From assembly GCF_001953875.1 (NCBI RefSeq), contig NZ_MQUR01000013.1:1-64000 (forward strand): DNA of 64,000 bases. The letters run 5' to 3'. Each line of letters opens with the position of its first letter. Position 1 is the first letter of the stretch. The translations under genes were made by a program, and so were the position numbers. The notes below the pieces were generated by a model. That model was not told the DNA's origin and searched no databases. It saw nothing but the letters and a program-made list of their open reading frames with translations. Below are positions 36,622-44,634 of this stretch, in pieces. Origin of the DNA: Streptomyces amritsarensis (GTDB lineage: Bacteria; Actinomycetota; Actinomycetes; Streptomycetales; Streptomycetaceae).

Positions 36622-38193
36622 CTACTTGCCGAAGGAGAGGATCGCCCGGGTCGTCTTGCGCGGCTCCGGGCTGTAGACCCTGCCGTTGACCAGGAACACC
36701 CGGCCGTCCGCCCAGGCCAGGCGGATGCCGTGCGCGTAGAAGACGCCCTCGGCGCCGCGGGCCACGGCCGGGCTCTGGAGGACCGGCTGCGCGGAGCCGT
36801 CGGCCGCGGCGAGGGAGATGACCGAGGCCGCCTGGCCGCTGCCGGGCGAGACGTAGACGACGACGCGCCCCTCCTGCACCGCGAGCGGCCACATGGTGCG
36901 GCCCTTGGGCTGCTCGGCGGTGCGCCACTTCTCCCTGCCCGTGTCCAGGTCGACGGCGACGACCTGGTGGGTGTCCTCGACGGCGAGGGTCTTCCCGGGC
37001 TTGCCCGCGCCGATGTAGAGGGTGTCGGCGTCCGTCGCGGCGGCGTAGCACTCCTGGTGGCCCGTGGAGTTGCCGAAGCCGTTGCAGCGGCCGCTCACCC
37101 CGAAGCCGGGGGTGCTCTGCGAGCGGACGCGGCCGTCGGCGGCGAACGCCGTGACACTCCAGGTCTTCTTGTCCTTGTGGTGCGCGGTGACGACCAGCGG
37201 GTCCACGGAGAGCACCCGGCCGACGGTCCAGTCCTTCTCGTACGTGTGGTGCCACCGTGAGGCGCCCGTGGCCGGATCGAGCTCCTCGACCATCGACCGC
37301 CCGCCGGCGAGGGCGTCGCCGCGGTCGAAGCAGTGGCGCAGGGCCACCAGCCGGGCCCCGCCGGCGAAGGCGGCCGGGGTGCAGCCGTTCGTCTTCGACG
37401 TGCCGAAGAGCTTGCGGCCGTCGGTGACCGAGAAGCCGCTCATGACAGCCGTCCGCGCGACGGCCACGGTGTCCCCGGCGATCGCCATCTCGAAGGAGAG
37501 GGCGCTGTCCTGGTCGTTCTCCGCCGGCACCCGGACCGTCCAGCCGGCCTTGCCGGCGGTGAGGTCGATCTGCTGGAGGTCGGTGCAGTGCGAGCTCTGC
37601 GAGCCGCTCTCCTTCACCCCCACGACCAGTTTGCCGTCGGCGGACGGGGCGTGCGGCACTCCGCACATCGGTGTCCGGAGCGGCAGCTTCCACCGCTCCT
37701 TGCCGTCGGCCGCCGCATGGGCGACGAACTCGGCCGCCGTCGCCCTGACCACGACGTCTCCCACCCGCCACGGGCCGTACTGGGAGGCTCCGCCGCCGGC
37801 GACCTCGCCCTCGTGGTCGCGCAGCCAGACCCTGGCCTCGCCGGGCCGGATGCCGGCGTTGGGGTCGTAGACGTGCGGTCCGACCCCCGGGCCCTTGCCG
37901 TCGCCCTGGTCGACCGAGGGCGTACCGGAGGGCGCGGCGGCCGGGTCCTCGCCCGCAGCGCCGCCGCCGCGGACCGCCAGGTACGCGCCGGCGCCGGCGG
38001 CGAGCAGGGCGGCGGTCAGGCCCACGAGCACGGCGGTCCGGCGGCGGCCGGTCCGGCGGCGGCCGACCGGGCCGCCGCGCCGCTGCTCGAACGGCGCCGG
38101 CGGGGGCCCGAAGCCGGCGGGAACCTGCGGGGGCCCGGCGCTCGGCCGCTGCTCTTCGGGCTCCGGCGGCGTGCCGGGTGTGCGACCGGTCAT
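36622..38193 (-). CDS. PQQ-like beta-propeller membrane protein
   Basis: A 523-residue protein. A proline-rich head and basic stretch (GRRRTGRRRTAV) precede one membrane helix (about 53-72). An extracytoplasmic domain of repeated propeller blades follows, with the typical pattern AADGKERWKLPL, LDPATGASRWHHTY and VDLDTGREKWRTAEQ. Such proteins are BamB/PQQ-propeller-like. In Streptomyces they are often serine/threonine-kinase-associated or stand-alone surface proteins. No kinase domain is present, and the role is unknown. The ATG start is at 38193. Confidence 0.85.
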   Translation of the reverse strand: MTGRTPGTPPEPEEQRPSAGPPQVPAGFGPPPAPFEQRRGGPVGRRRTGRRRTAVLVGLTAALLAAGAGAYLAVRGGGAAGEDPAAAPSGTPSVDQGDGKGPGVGPHVYDPNAGIRPGEARVWLRDHEGEVAGGGASQYGPWRVGDVVVRATAAEFVAHAAADGKERWKLPLRTPMCGVPHAPSADGKLVVGVKESGSQSSHCTDLQQIDLTAGKAGWTVRVPAENDQDSALSFEMAIAGDTVAVARTAVMSGFSVTDGRKLFGTSKTNGCTPAAFAGGARLVALRHCFDRGDALAGGRSMVEELDPATGASRWHHTYEKDWTVGRVLSVDPLVVTAHHKDKKTWSVTAFAADGRVRSQSTPGFGVSGRCNGFGNSTGHQECYAAATDADTLYIGAGKPGKTLAVEDTHQVVAVDLDTGREKWRTAEQPKGRTMWPLAVQEGRVVVYVSPGSGQAASVISLAAADGSAQPVLQSPAVARGAEGVFYAHGIRLAWADGRVFLVNGRVYSPEPRKTTRAILSFGK

Positions 38194-38336
38194 GGGGAGA
38201 GTCTCGCCGCCGCGAAGACCTTTCCAGAACAGATATTCAGACTTCTTCGGGTCCCCCGATGCCCGGGTCGCCCTCCCCTGAGCGCGGGGTTAGCGTGGAT
38301 CCCGGGTCTTCGTCCTGTCGGGTGAGGAGGCCGGAC

Positions 38337-39590
38337 ATGAGGACACGCCGGCACAGCGCGGCCGTGGCCGCGGCGGCTCTCGTCCTGGCGGTGTCACCGC
38401 TGGGCGCCGGTGCGGGAGCGGCGTACGCGCAGGGCGCGGCGTACGCGGCGGGCGCGGCCGCCCCGGCGCGGCCGGCCGTGACGGTCCCCGTTCCCGCCCC
38501 CACCCCCGTCACCGGGGAGTTCCCGCGGCTGACCCCGTCCGTGGCGCGGGAGTTGGACTCCGCGATCCGGAAGGTCATGGCCGAGGCGAAGGTGCCCGGG
38601 GTGATCGTGGCCCTGTCGGCGCCCGGCAAGGGGACGTACGTCCGCTCCTTCGGCGTCGCGGACCAGGAGACGGGCATGCCCATGTCCCCCGGCCTGAACA
38701 CGCGGATCGGCAGCGAGACGAAGACCTTCACCGTGACCGCCCTGCTCCAGCTCGTCGATCAGGGCAGGGTCGGGCTGGACGACCCGATCGGGAAGTACGT
38801 CGAAGGCGTCCCGAACGGCGACCGGATCACCCTGCGCGAGCTGGCGGGCATGCGCAGCGGCCTGTTCAACTACTCGGCGGACGAGGACTTCGGCAAGGCG
38901 TTCCTCGCCGACCCCCGCCGGCCCTTCACCCCGCAGCAGCTGCTCGCGTACTCCTTCAAGCACCCGGTGCTCTTCGAGCCGAACGCGGAGTTCGACTACA
39001 GCAACACGAATCTGATCCTGCTGGGGCTGGTGGTGGAGAAGGTCACCGGGCAGCGGCTCGACGACTACATCAACCGCGAGGTCGTCGCGGCCGCCGGGCT
39101 GAAGCACACGCTCTTCCCGGTCGGCGCGGAGTTCCCGGCCCCGCACGCCCAGGGCTACACCGACCAGACCCTGTCCGGGAAGACCGCGAACGCCACCGAC
39201 TGGAACCCGTCCTGGGGATGGGCGGCCGGAGCGATGATCTCGAACCTCTCCGACCTGCGCAGCTGGGCGAAGACGGTGGCCACCGGGACCCTGCTGAAGC
39301 CCGCCACCCAGGCGGAGCGGCTGAAGGTCGTCCCGTCCCTGCCGGGAGCCGGTTACGGCCTGGGAATCTTCAACGTCCAGGGCTGGATCGGCCACAACGG
39401 CTCCCTGCCCGGCTACCAGTCGCTGACCGTCTACCTGCCCGGCCCGCAGGCCACCCTGGTGGTCCTGCTCAACACGGACACCGACTACCGGGGCAGCGCG
39501 CCCAGCACCCTCTTCGGTCAGGCGATCACCCGGATCGTGACCCCGGATCACGTGTTCTCGCTGCCGGCCCAGCCCGTGACCGGGCACTGA
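38337..39590 (+). CDS. Secreted serine hydrolase (class C beta-lactamase / DD-peptidase fold)
   Basis: A 417-residue exported enzyme. A signal peptide (RTRRHSAAVAAAALVLAVSP ... AYA) is followed by a Pro/Ala linker and a beta-lactamase-fold domain. Catalytic motifs are SETK (SxxK, in IGSETKTFT), YSN (FDYSNTN) and HNG in place of KTG (IGHNGSLPGY). This set is usual for D-aminopeptidase/esterase-type and R61-like serine hydrolases. GGAGG lies six bases before ATG 38337. The substrate could be a peptidoglycan stem peptide or another amide/ester. It is divergent from the propeller gene. Confidence 0.9.
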   Translation: MRTRRHSAAVAAAALVLAVSPLGAGAGAAYAQGAAYAAGAAAPARPAVTVPVPAPTPVTGEFPRLTPSVARELDSAIRKVMAEAKVPGVIVALSAPGKGTYVRSFGVADQETGMPMSPGLNTRIGSETKTFTVTALLQLVDQGRVGLDDPIGKYVEGVPNGDRITLRELAGMRSGLFNYSADEDFGKAFLADPRRPFTPQQLLAYSFKHPVLFEPNAEFDYSNTNLILLGLVVEKVTGQRLDDYINREVVAAAGLKHTLFPVGAEFPAPHAQGYTDQTLSGKTANATDWNPSWGWAAGAMISNLSDLRSWAKTVATGTLLKPATQAERLKVVPSLPGAGYGLGIFNVQGWIGHNGSLPGYQSLTVYLPGPQATLVVLLNTDTDYRGSAPSTLFGQAITRIVTPDHVFSLPAQPVTGH

Positions 39591-39690
39591 GCGGCCACCC
39601 CGACCTGGGCGCGGCGGCTTCCGCCGAGGGGTGAAACATTCCCGCACGGCCGCCGCGTCAATGGAGTGGGACGGACGCGAGGGGGAGTGG

Positions 39691-40143
39691 ATGCGACAGG
39701 GCCGCAGGGACGGGTTCCGTGAGTTCGCGGCAGGCCGGTCGGGGCACCTGTACCGGTCGGCCTGTCTGCTGGCGAGCGGGGACACCCATCTCGCGGAGGA
39801 TCTGGTGCAGGAGACCCTGGGCCGGATGTACCTGCACTGGGGCCGGATCTCGCGCATAGACAATCCTGCGGCGTACGCGCAGACCGTGCTGGTACGGGCC
39901 TACCTCACGCACCGGCGCCGCCGCTCGGCGGGGGAGCGCCCGGTCGGGGAGTTCCCCGACACGGGAGCCGCGGCGGCCGGCGGCGATCCCGCGCTGCGGA
40001 TGACCCTGCTGGAGGCGCTGGGACGGCTGGCGCCCAAGGACCGGGCGGTCCTGGTGCTGCGGTACCCATTAGCCGGCCCGTGTCCGGCGGCTCGGGGGCG
40101 GGCGGCACGGGCGGCCCGGGCTGTCCGCCCGGCCCGGCCGTGA
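39691..40143 (+). pseudogene. SigE-family ECF sigma factor truncated before region 4
   Basis: The frame encodes region 2 of a SigE-family sigma factor (FREFAAGRSGHLYRSACLLA, LAEDLVQETLGRMYLHWGRI, AAYAQTVLVRAYLTHRRRRS) and the linker. It reaches LGRLAPKDRAVLVLRY, which should lead straight into the region 4 helix-turn-helix (usually WEDLSVEETA...). Instead it switches to PLAGPCPAARGRAARAARAV and stops at 150 residues. The joint is near 40066, and a TTA codon follows at 40069. Without region 4 it cannot recognise a -35 element in the normal way. A deletion fused to unrelated sequence is the simplest explanation. ATG 39691 has a good GAGGGGGA site. Confidence 0.75.
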
Positions 40144-40206
40144 GCCGCCGGCCACCGCCTGGCCCGGCCGGATCCGGCAGGGGCGGCCCGCCTGTGCGGG
40201 GGGGTG

Positions 40207-41922
40207 CTACTTGGCGTCCGCGTAGCACTCCACGACCGCCGTGGTGAAGGGGAAGCGGACCGGGGTGTCGCCGAAGGCGATCCGGCCGGCCCGTTCGCCG
40301 GCGGCCCGGATCGCCTCCGCCACGGCCGCGGCCTCCTCGGCCGGGCAGTGCACGATCACTTCGTCGTGCTGGAAGAACACCAGCTCCGCGCGCATCCCGG
40401 CGGTCGCCTGCCGCAGCGCGGCGAGCAGCAGCAGTGCCCAGTCGGCGGCGCTGCCCTGGACGACGAAGTTGCGGGTGAACCGGCCGCGGGCCCGGGAGTT
40501 GGTGGAGGCGTAACTCGGTGTCCAGCCGTCCTCCCGGTCCTGCCGGGCCCCGGCGTCGCCGTCCGGTTCCCCCTCGCCCGGGTCGACGCCCCCGTCCCCG
40601 GCCTCGTAGCCCTCGCCGGAGCCGGCCGGCGGCGGGCAGGTGCGGCCGAGCCAGGTGCGTACGAGCCGGCCCTCCTCCCCGGCCTTCGCCGCGTCGTCGA
40701 CGTAGGCGACGGCCTGCGGGAAGCGGCGGCGGAGCGCGGCCAGGTTCTTCAGGCCGTCCCCGGAGGTCTGCCCGTAGACGGCGCCGAGCACGGCGATCTT
40801 GGCTTTGTCGCGGTCGCCGGAGAAGCCCTGGCGGGAGACGGCGGTGTAGAGGTCCTCGGGCCGCCCGGCGACCTCCATGAAGGCGGGGTCGCGGGAGATC
40901 GCGGCCAGCACGCGGGGTTCCATCTGGTCGGCGTCGGCGACGACGAGCCGCCAGCCCGGGTCGGCGACGACGGCCCGGCGGATCACCTTCGGGATCTGCA
41001 GGGCCCCGCCGCCGTTGGTGACCCAGCGGCCGGTGAGCGTGCCGCCGGGGATGAACTCCGGGCGGAACCGTCCCTCGTGGACCCAGTCGCCGAGCCAGGA
41101 CCAGCCGTGGGCGGTGTAGATGCGGTACAGCTTCTTGTACTCGATCAGCGGCTCCACGGCGGGGTGGTCCAGCTCCTGGATCTCCCAGCGGCGGGTGGAC
41201 TTCAGCTTGATCCCGTCCTTGGCGAAGGCGCGTACAACCTCGGCGGGCAGGTCGGGGCGCACCCGCCGGCCGAAGGCCGCCGAGACGCGGTCGGCCAGCT
41301 CGGCGAGGCGCCGGGGCTCTCCGCCGCCCGCGTACCGCTCCCCGAGCAGCTCGGACAGCAGGGCCCGGTGCACGTCGGCCCGCCAGGGCAGGCCGGCGCG
41401 GTTCATCTCTGCGGCGACGAGGAAGGCCGCGGACTCGGCGGCGACGAGCAGCCGCATCCGGTCGGGGTGGGCGGTCGCGCCCTGCCGTCTCGCCTGGTCG
41501 GCGTGGACGGCGAGCACGGCGTCCAGGGAGACCGGGGCGGGCTGCGGGTCGAAGAGGGAGTCCTGGGCGCGGGGGTCGGCGGCGCGCTGCGGCGGATCGG
41601 GCGGCACGGGGGCGTTGTTCAGCCGGGCCCAGGCGGCGGCGGCCGAGCGGGGCTCGCCGGAGCGCCCCTCGTGGCCGAGGAGCAGCAGCTCGGCGTCCTC
41701 GATGTCGTGGCACCGCTCGACGCGGACACCGGAGGCGAGCAGGCGCGGGTACACGGCGGCGGTGGACCGCCAGACCCAGCGGGTGCCGGGCGGGGCGGAG
41801 CGGATCGCGTCGGCGGGGTCGCGGACGCGCATCCGGACTCCGTCGGCGGGGTCGACGGGTGCGGCGTGCCACCACCCGTCGCCGTCCTCGGCGAGGGCCC
41901 ACCGGGGAGTGCGGTCGCTCAT
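40207..41922 (-). CDS. PolA-type DNA polymerase (second, exonuclease-polymerase form)
   Basis: A 571-residue family A polymerase, shorter than housekeeping Pol I and lacking the 5' nuclease domain. The first about 170 residues are a degenerate exonuclease-like domain. The polymerase domain has motif A VADADQMEPRVLA, an O-helix-like segment RDKAKIAVLGAVYGQTSGDG, QGSAADWALLLLAALRQ, and motif C FFQHDEVIVHC. An acidic Gly/Glu/Asp insertion (GSGEGYEAGDGG...) lies near residue 440. Actinomycetes carry such a conserved extra polymerase, probably for repair. ATG 41922. It is divergent from the DUF2786 gene. Confidence 0.88.
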   Translation of the reverse strand: MSDRTPRWALAEDGDGWWHAAPVDPADGVRMRVRDPADAIRSAPPGTRWVWRSTAAVYPRLLASGVRVERCHDIEDAELLLLGHEGRSGEPRSAAAAWARLNNAPVPPDPPQRAADPRAQDSLFDPQPAPVSLDAVLAVHADQARRQGATAHPDRMRLLVAAESAAFLVAAEMNRAGLPWRADVHRALLSELLGERYAGGGEPRRLAELADRVSAAFGRRVRPDLPAEVVRAFAKDGIKLKSTRRWEIQELDHPAVEPLIEYKKLYRIYTAHGWSWLGDWVHEGRFRPEFIPGGTLTGRWVTNGGGALQIPKVIRRAVVADPGWRLVVADADQMEPRVLAAISRDPAFMEVAGRPEDLYTAVSRQGFSGDRDKAKIAVLGAVYGQTSGDGLKNLAALRRRFPQAVAYVDDAAKAGEEGRLVRTWLGRTCPPPAGSGEGYEAGDGGVDPGEGEPDGDAGARQDREDGWTPSYASTNSRARGRFTRNFVVQGSAADWALLLLAALRQATAGMRAELVFFQHDEVIVHCPAEEAAAVAEAIRAAGERAGRIAFGDTPVRFPFTTAVVECYADAK

Positions 41923-42069
41923 GGGTGCGAGTGTCCCACCGGGGTCCGACAGCGGCCGGGCGGCGGGCCGCGGGCCGGGCGCGGCGCCGCTGCGGGGCCG
42001 CGGCCCCGGCCCTGCGGCGCCTCGACCGCCGACGTCGGGACGCGAAGGCGACATGCCAAGCTGAGGGGT

Positions 42070-43245
42070 GTGACCGACCTTGCCGAGACCGTCGACCGCG
42101 CCTTCGCCGCGGCCCTCTACGCCCAGGACGACGCCGGGCTGGACACCGGGGCCTCGCTGCTCGTCGCCGATTCCCGGCACTGGTCCGGGGTGGGCCGCGA
42201 GCTGCTGGCGCGCGGGGAGGCGTACGTGCGGCAGGGCTGGGAGCGGGGCTGGCAGCCGGCCGACGTGCTGCGGCTGGTCCGCCGGGACCTCGACGAGCGG
42301 CACCTGCGGATCACCGGGGACCTGATCGCCGCCGAGGCGCGCCGCTACGCGCGGCTCCCGGAGCGCTGGACCGCCGCCGACGTGTGGTGGAAGAGCGACG
42401 GGGAGTACGCCGACGCCCTCGCGCGGCGGGAGCGGGCCGACCGGTTCACGCTGGCCACCGCCTTCCTGGAGGTGCTGCGGCTGCTCATCCGGCTGCCGTC
42501 GATCGAGCCGGTGGGTCCGCTGCCCGGCGATCCGGTCGACGCCCTCGCCGAACACGCCCACATCGAGCCCCGCATGCTGGGCCGGATCCGGGCCCTGCTC
42601 GCCAAGGCCGAGGCGACCACCTACCCGGACGAGGCCGAGGCGCTGAGCGCGAAGGCCCAGGAGCTGATGGCCCGGCACACCGTGGACGAGGCGCTGCTCG
42701 CGGCGAGCGGCAAAGGCCCCGCCCAGGTGCCGGCGGCCTGCCGGATCGGTGTCGAGCCGCCGTACGAGGAGGCGAAGGCGGTCCTGCTCGACGCGGTGGC
42801 CACCGCCAACCGCTGCCGGGCGGTGTGGAACAGCGCCTTCGAGTTCTCCACGGTGGTCGGCTTCGAGAGCGACCTGGAGGCGGTCGAACTGCTCTACACC
42901 TCGCTCCTGGTGCAGGGAACGGCCGCGATGACCCGCGCGGAGGCCGCGCAGCGGTCGGGGGGACGCAAGCGGACCAAGACCTTCAGGCAGTCCTTCCTGC
43001 TGGCCTACGCGAGCCGGCTCGGCCACCGGCTCGCCGAGACCGCCGAGCACGCGGCGGCCGAGGCCCCGGACAACCTCCCGGCCCTGGTGGCCCGCGACGT
43101 GGCGGTCACCTCCCGGGCGGAGGAGATGTTCCCGCGGACCACCACCACCCGGCTGCGCGGCGCCACCGACCACGCGGGCTGGGAGGACGGCACGGCGGCC
43201 GCCGACCGGGCCCACATGGGCGGCCGCCGCCGCCCGCTGCCCTAG
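42070..43245 (+). CDS. DUF2786 domain protein
   Basis: A 391-residue soluble protein. The DUF2786 motif sits mid-protein (MLGRIRALLAKAEATTYPDE, EALSAKAQELMARHTVDEAL). It is followed by a domain containing KAVLLDAVATANRCRAVWN and KTFRQSFLLAYASRLGHRLA that may be a metallopeptidase-like fold. The N-terminal 160 residues are helical. The GTG start (42070) is in the 147-base gap divergent from the polymerase gene. No biochemical function is known to me. Confidence 0.82.
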   Translation: MTDLAETVDRAFAAALYAQDDAGLDTGASLLVADSRHWSGVGRELLARGEAYVRQGWERGWQPADVLRLVRRDLDERHLRITGDLIAAEARRYARLPERWTAADVWWKSDGEYADALARRERADRFTLATAFLEVLRLLIRLPSIEPVGPLPGDPVDALAEHAHIEPRMLGRIRALLAKAEATTYPDEAEALSAKAQELMARHTVDEALLAASGKGPAQVPAACRIGVEPPYEEAKAVLLDAVATANRCRAVWNSAFEFSTVVGFESDLEAVELLYTSLLVQGTAAMTRAEAAQRSGGRKRTKTFRQSFLLAYASRLGHRLAETAEHAAAEAPDNLPALVARDVAVTSRAEEMFPRTTTTRLRGATDHAGWEDGTAAADRAHMGGRRRPLP

Positions 43246-43333
43246 GCCGCGTCGTCGGCCGCGGCGTCGTGTCGTCCGCGCGCCGGGCCCGGCCGGGACG
43301 AGGACGGACCTGTCTGTGATCACCGGAACACCC

Positions 43334-43352
43334 CGCGTGCACGTGCATCTGC
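43334..43352. promoter_or_regulatory. WhiJ-type candidate operator, copy A (upstream of DUF397 gene)
   Basis: CGCGTGCACGTGCATCTGC. The reverse complement of these 19 bases occurs exactly at 44415-44433, and the central ATGCACGTGCAC recurs at 43690-43701. It contains the perfect 10-base palindrome TGCACGTGCA. It lies about 70-85 bases upstream of the DUF397 start, near a possible -10 TATGAT (43378-43383). It is a candidate binding site for the XRE regulator of this locus. Confidence 0.65.
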
Positions 43353-43420
43353 GCATGCAGCAGCTGGTGAACAGAGCTATGATCCGGTGGAGTTGACATC
43401 TGCACTATCGGGGGCTTCCT

Positions 43421-43666
43421 GTGGACCACGCGTACAACGGGATGGCAGCTGCAGAACTCGCTTCCTTGTTTGAGCTGACGTGGCAGAAGAGCAGACACAG
43501 CAACTCGCAGGGTTCCTGCGTGGAGTTCGCGAAGCTGCCGGGAGGCGACGTCGCCATGCGCAATTCGCGCTTCCCGGACGGACCGGCTCTCGTCTACACA
43601 CCGGCCGAGATAGAGGCCCTGCTCCTGGGCGTCAAGGACGGCGAGTTCGATCACCTGATCGGCTGA
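43421..43666 (+). CDS. DUF397 small regulatory partner protein
   Basis: An 81-residue DUF397 protein. It has the family core TWQKSRHSNSQGSCVEFAKL and MRNSRFPDGPALVYTPAEIE, ending with an aspartate-rich FDHLIG. DUF397 proteins in Streptomyces are encoded with XRE-DUF5753 regulators (WhiJ type), and biochemical work on relatives suggests they bind and modulate the regulator. The GTG start (43421) has only a weak ribosome-binding site. It is convergent with the ATPase gene and shares operator-like sequences with the XRE gene. Confidence 0.9.
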   Translation: MDHAYNGMAAAELASLFELTWQKSRHSNSQGSCVEFAKLPGGDVAMRNSRFPDGPALVYTPAEIEALLLGVKDGEFDHLIG

Positions 43667-43689
43667 CGGAACAGCGCACTGATCGAGCC

Positions 43690-43701
43690 ATGCACGTGCA
43701 C
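43690..43701. promoter_or_regulatory. WhiJ-type candidate operator, copy B (between convergent genes)
   Basis: ATGCACGTGCAC, identical to the core of copy C and the reverse complement of the core of copy A. It lies 24 bases after the DUF397 stop and touches the terminator stem. An intergenic 3' position is unusual for an operator. It could be an auxiliary site for looping, or chance. Confidence 0.45.
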
Positions 43702-43737
43702 TGGCCGGGACCGATCGCAGTGATCGGTCCCGGCCAG
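43701..43737. terminator. Bidirectional hairpin terminator between DUF397 and ATPase genes
   Basis: A perfect 16-base stem: CTGGCCGGGACCGATC at 43701-43716 and its complement at 43722-43737, loop GCAGT. It lies between two convergent genes and should stop transcription from both sides. Confidence 0.88.
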
Positions 43738-43768
43738 TCGTCCGGTATGCGCGGCGTGCGGGCGCGGC

Positions 43769-44278
43769 TCAGTCGTGGAGCAGGAACAGCGCCCAGACCA
43801 CCTTGCCGGTGAGCCGCCCCGCGAGCGGGTGCCAGCCCCAGCTGTCGCTGTACGAGTCCACCAGGAACAGCCCGCGCCCGGACTCCAGGTCGATGTTCTC
43901 CTCGGTCCGCTCCGGCGAGAACGCCCCGCCGGGCCGGTCCTCGCTGGGATCGCGCACCGCGCACACCAGCCGGGTGCTCCACCGCATCAGGTGCAGCCGC
44001 ACCGGCGGCTCCGGTTCGGCCTCCGGCCCCCGCAACTCCTCGGGCAGGGCGTGCCGCAGGGCGTTGGTGACGAGCTCGGAAACGACCAGTGCCACATCGT
44101 CGAAGCGCTCATCGAGGCCCCACTGGGACAGCGTCGAGCGGGTGAAAGTGCGCGCGCCCCGCACCGCGTCGAACCGTGCGGGCAGAGCGCAGGAGGCGGA
44201 CCCGGAGACAGCCGTGGGGTCGACCGGGGGAAGCCCCTGCCGTAACGGCTCGAGCATGGTCGATCCATTCGTCCCCAT
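43769..44278 (-). CDS. HATPase-type regulatory protein (anti-sigma-like kinase fold)
   Basis: A 169-residue GHKL ATPase-like protein. The N-box VALVVSELVTNALRHALP is clear, and the glycine-rich G-box appears as LESGRGLFLVDSYSDSWGW. Such SpoIIAB/RsbW-like proteins are common in Streptomyces as the third member of WhiJ-type triads. ATG 44278 is preferred because GGGAG precedes it by eight bases; an internal ATG at 44257 lacks a site. It is divergent from the XRE gene across a 356-base gap. Confidence 0.85.
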   Translation of the reverse strand: MGTNGSTMLEPLRQGLPPVDPTAVSGSASCALPARFDAVRGARTFTRSTLSQWGLDERFDDVALVVSELVTNALRHALPEELRGPEAEPEPPVRLHLMRWSTRLVCAVRDPSEDRPGGAFSPERTEENIDLESGRGLFLVDSYSDSWGWHPLAGRLTGKVVWALFLLHD

Positions 44279-44287
44279 GCGAGGCAC

Positions 44288-44634
44288 TCCCGGGATTCGC
44301 GGACGAAGCGGTGGCTTGTGTCCAAAGAGAACTGCGGGGTGGGTCCCGCGCCGGCGCGAAGAGCACGCAGGTGCGCGGGGACCATCGTTCCGAATGCTCG
44401 GGCCGGATGCAAGGGCAGATGCACGTGCACGCGCCGGACCTGTCCGCTCACGTGACGGTTCTTGCTCATTTCTTCCTACGCATACTTACGGACTTCTTTT
44501 CCCGGAGACGGGATTCCGTTACAGAACGAGTACGGCCCGATGCGTTTTGGTGGCAGACTGCGGCCCCTGGGGTGCGGGGGCCCCGAGCACGCGCACACCA
44601 CGCGCACGCCAATGCGATGGGGAGGGCAGTACTA
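44288..44634. other. Divergent regulatory gap between ATPase and XRE genes
   Basis: No gene is supported in this stretch. It holds operator copy C (44415-44433) and, unusually for this genome, an A/T-richer tract at about 44458-44510 that is a plausible promoter area for the XRE gene. No hairpin terminator was seen. Confidence 0.5.
44415..44433. promoter_or_regulatory. WhiJ-type candidate operator, copy C (upstream of the XRE gene)
   Basis: GCAGATGCACGTGCACGCG, the exact reverse complement of copy A at 43334-43352. It sits in the divergent gap, about 200 bases before the XRE start and about 140 bases before the ATPase start, next to the A/T-richer tract. The XRE regulator probably binds it to control its own locus. 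Confidence 0.65.

Noticed and set aside
41923..42069. Possible small gene in the divergent gap between the polymerase and DUF2786 genes
   Set aside because: The gap shows only Gly/Arg/Pro/Ala-rich frames without a start and ribosome-binding site. It more likely holds two promoters.
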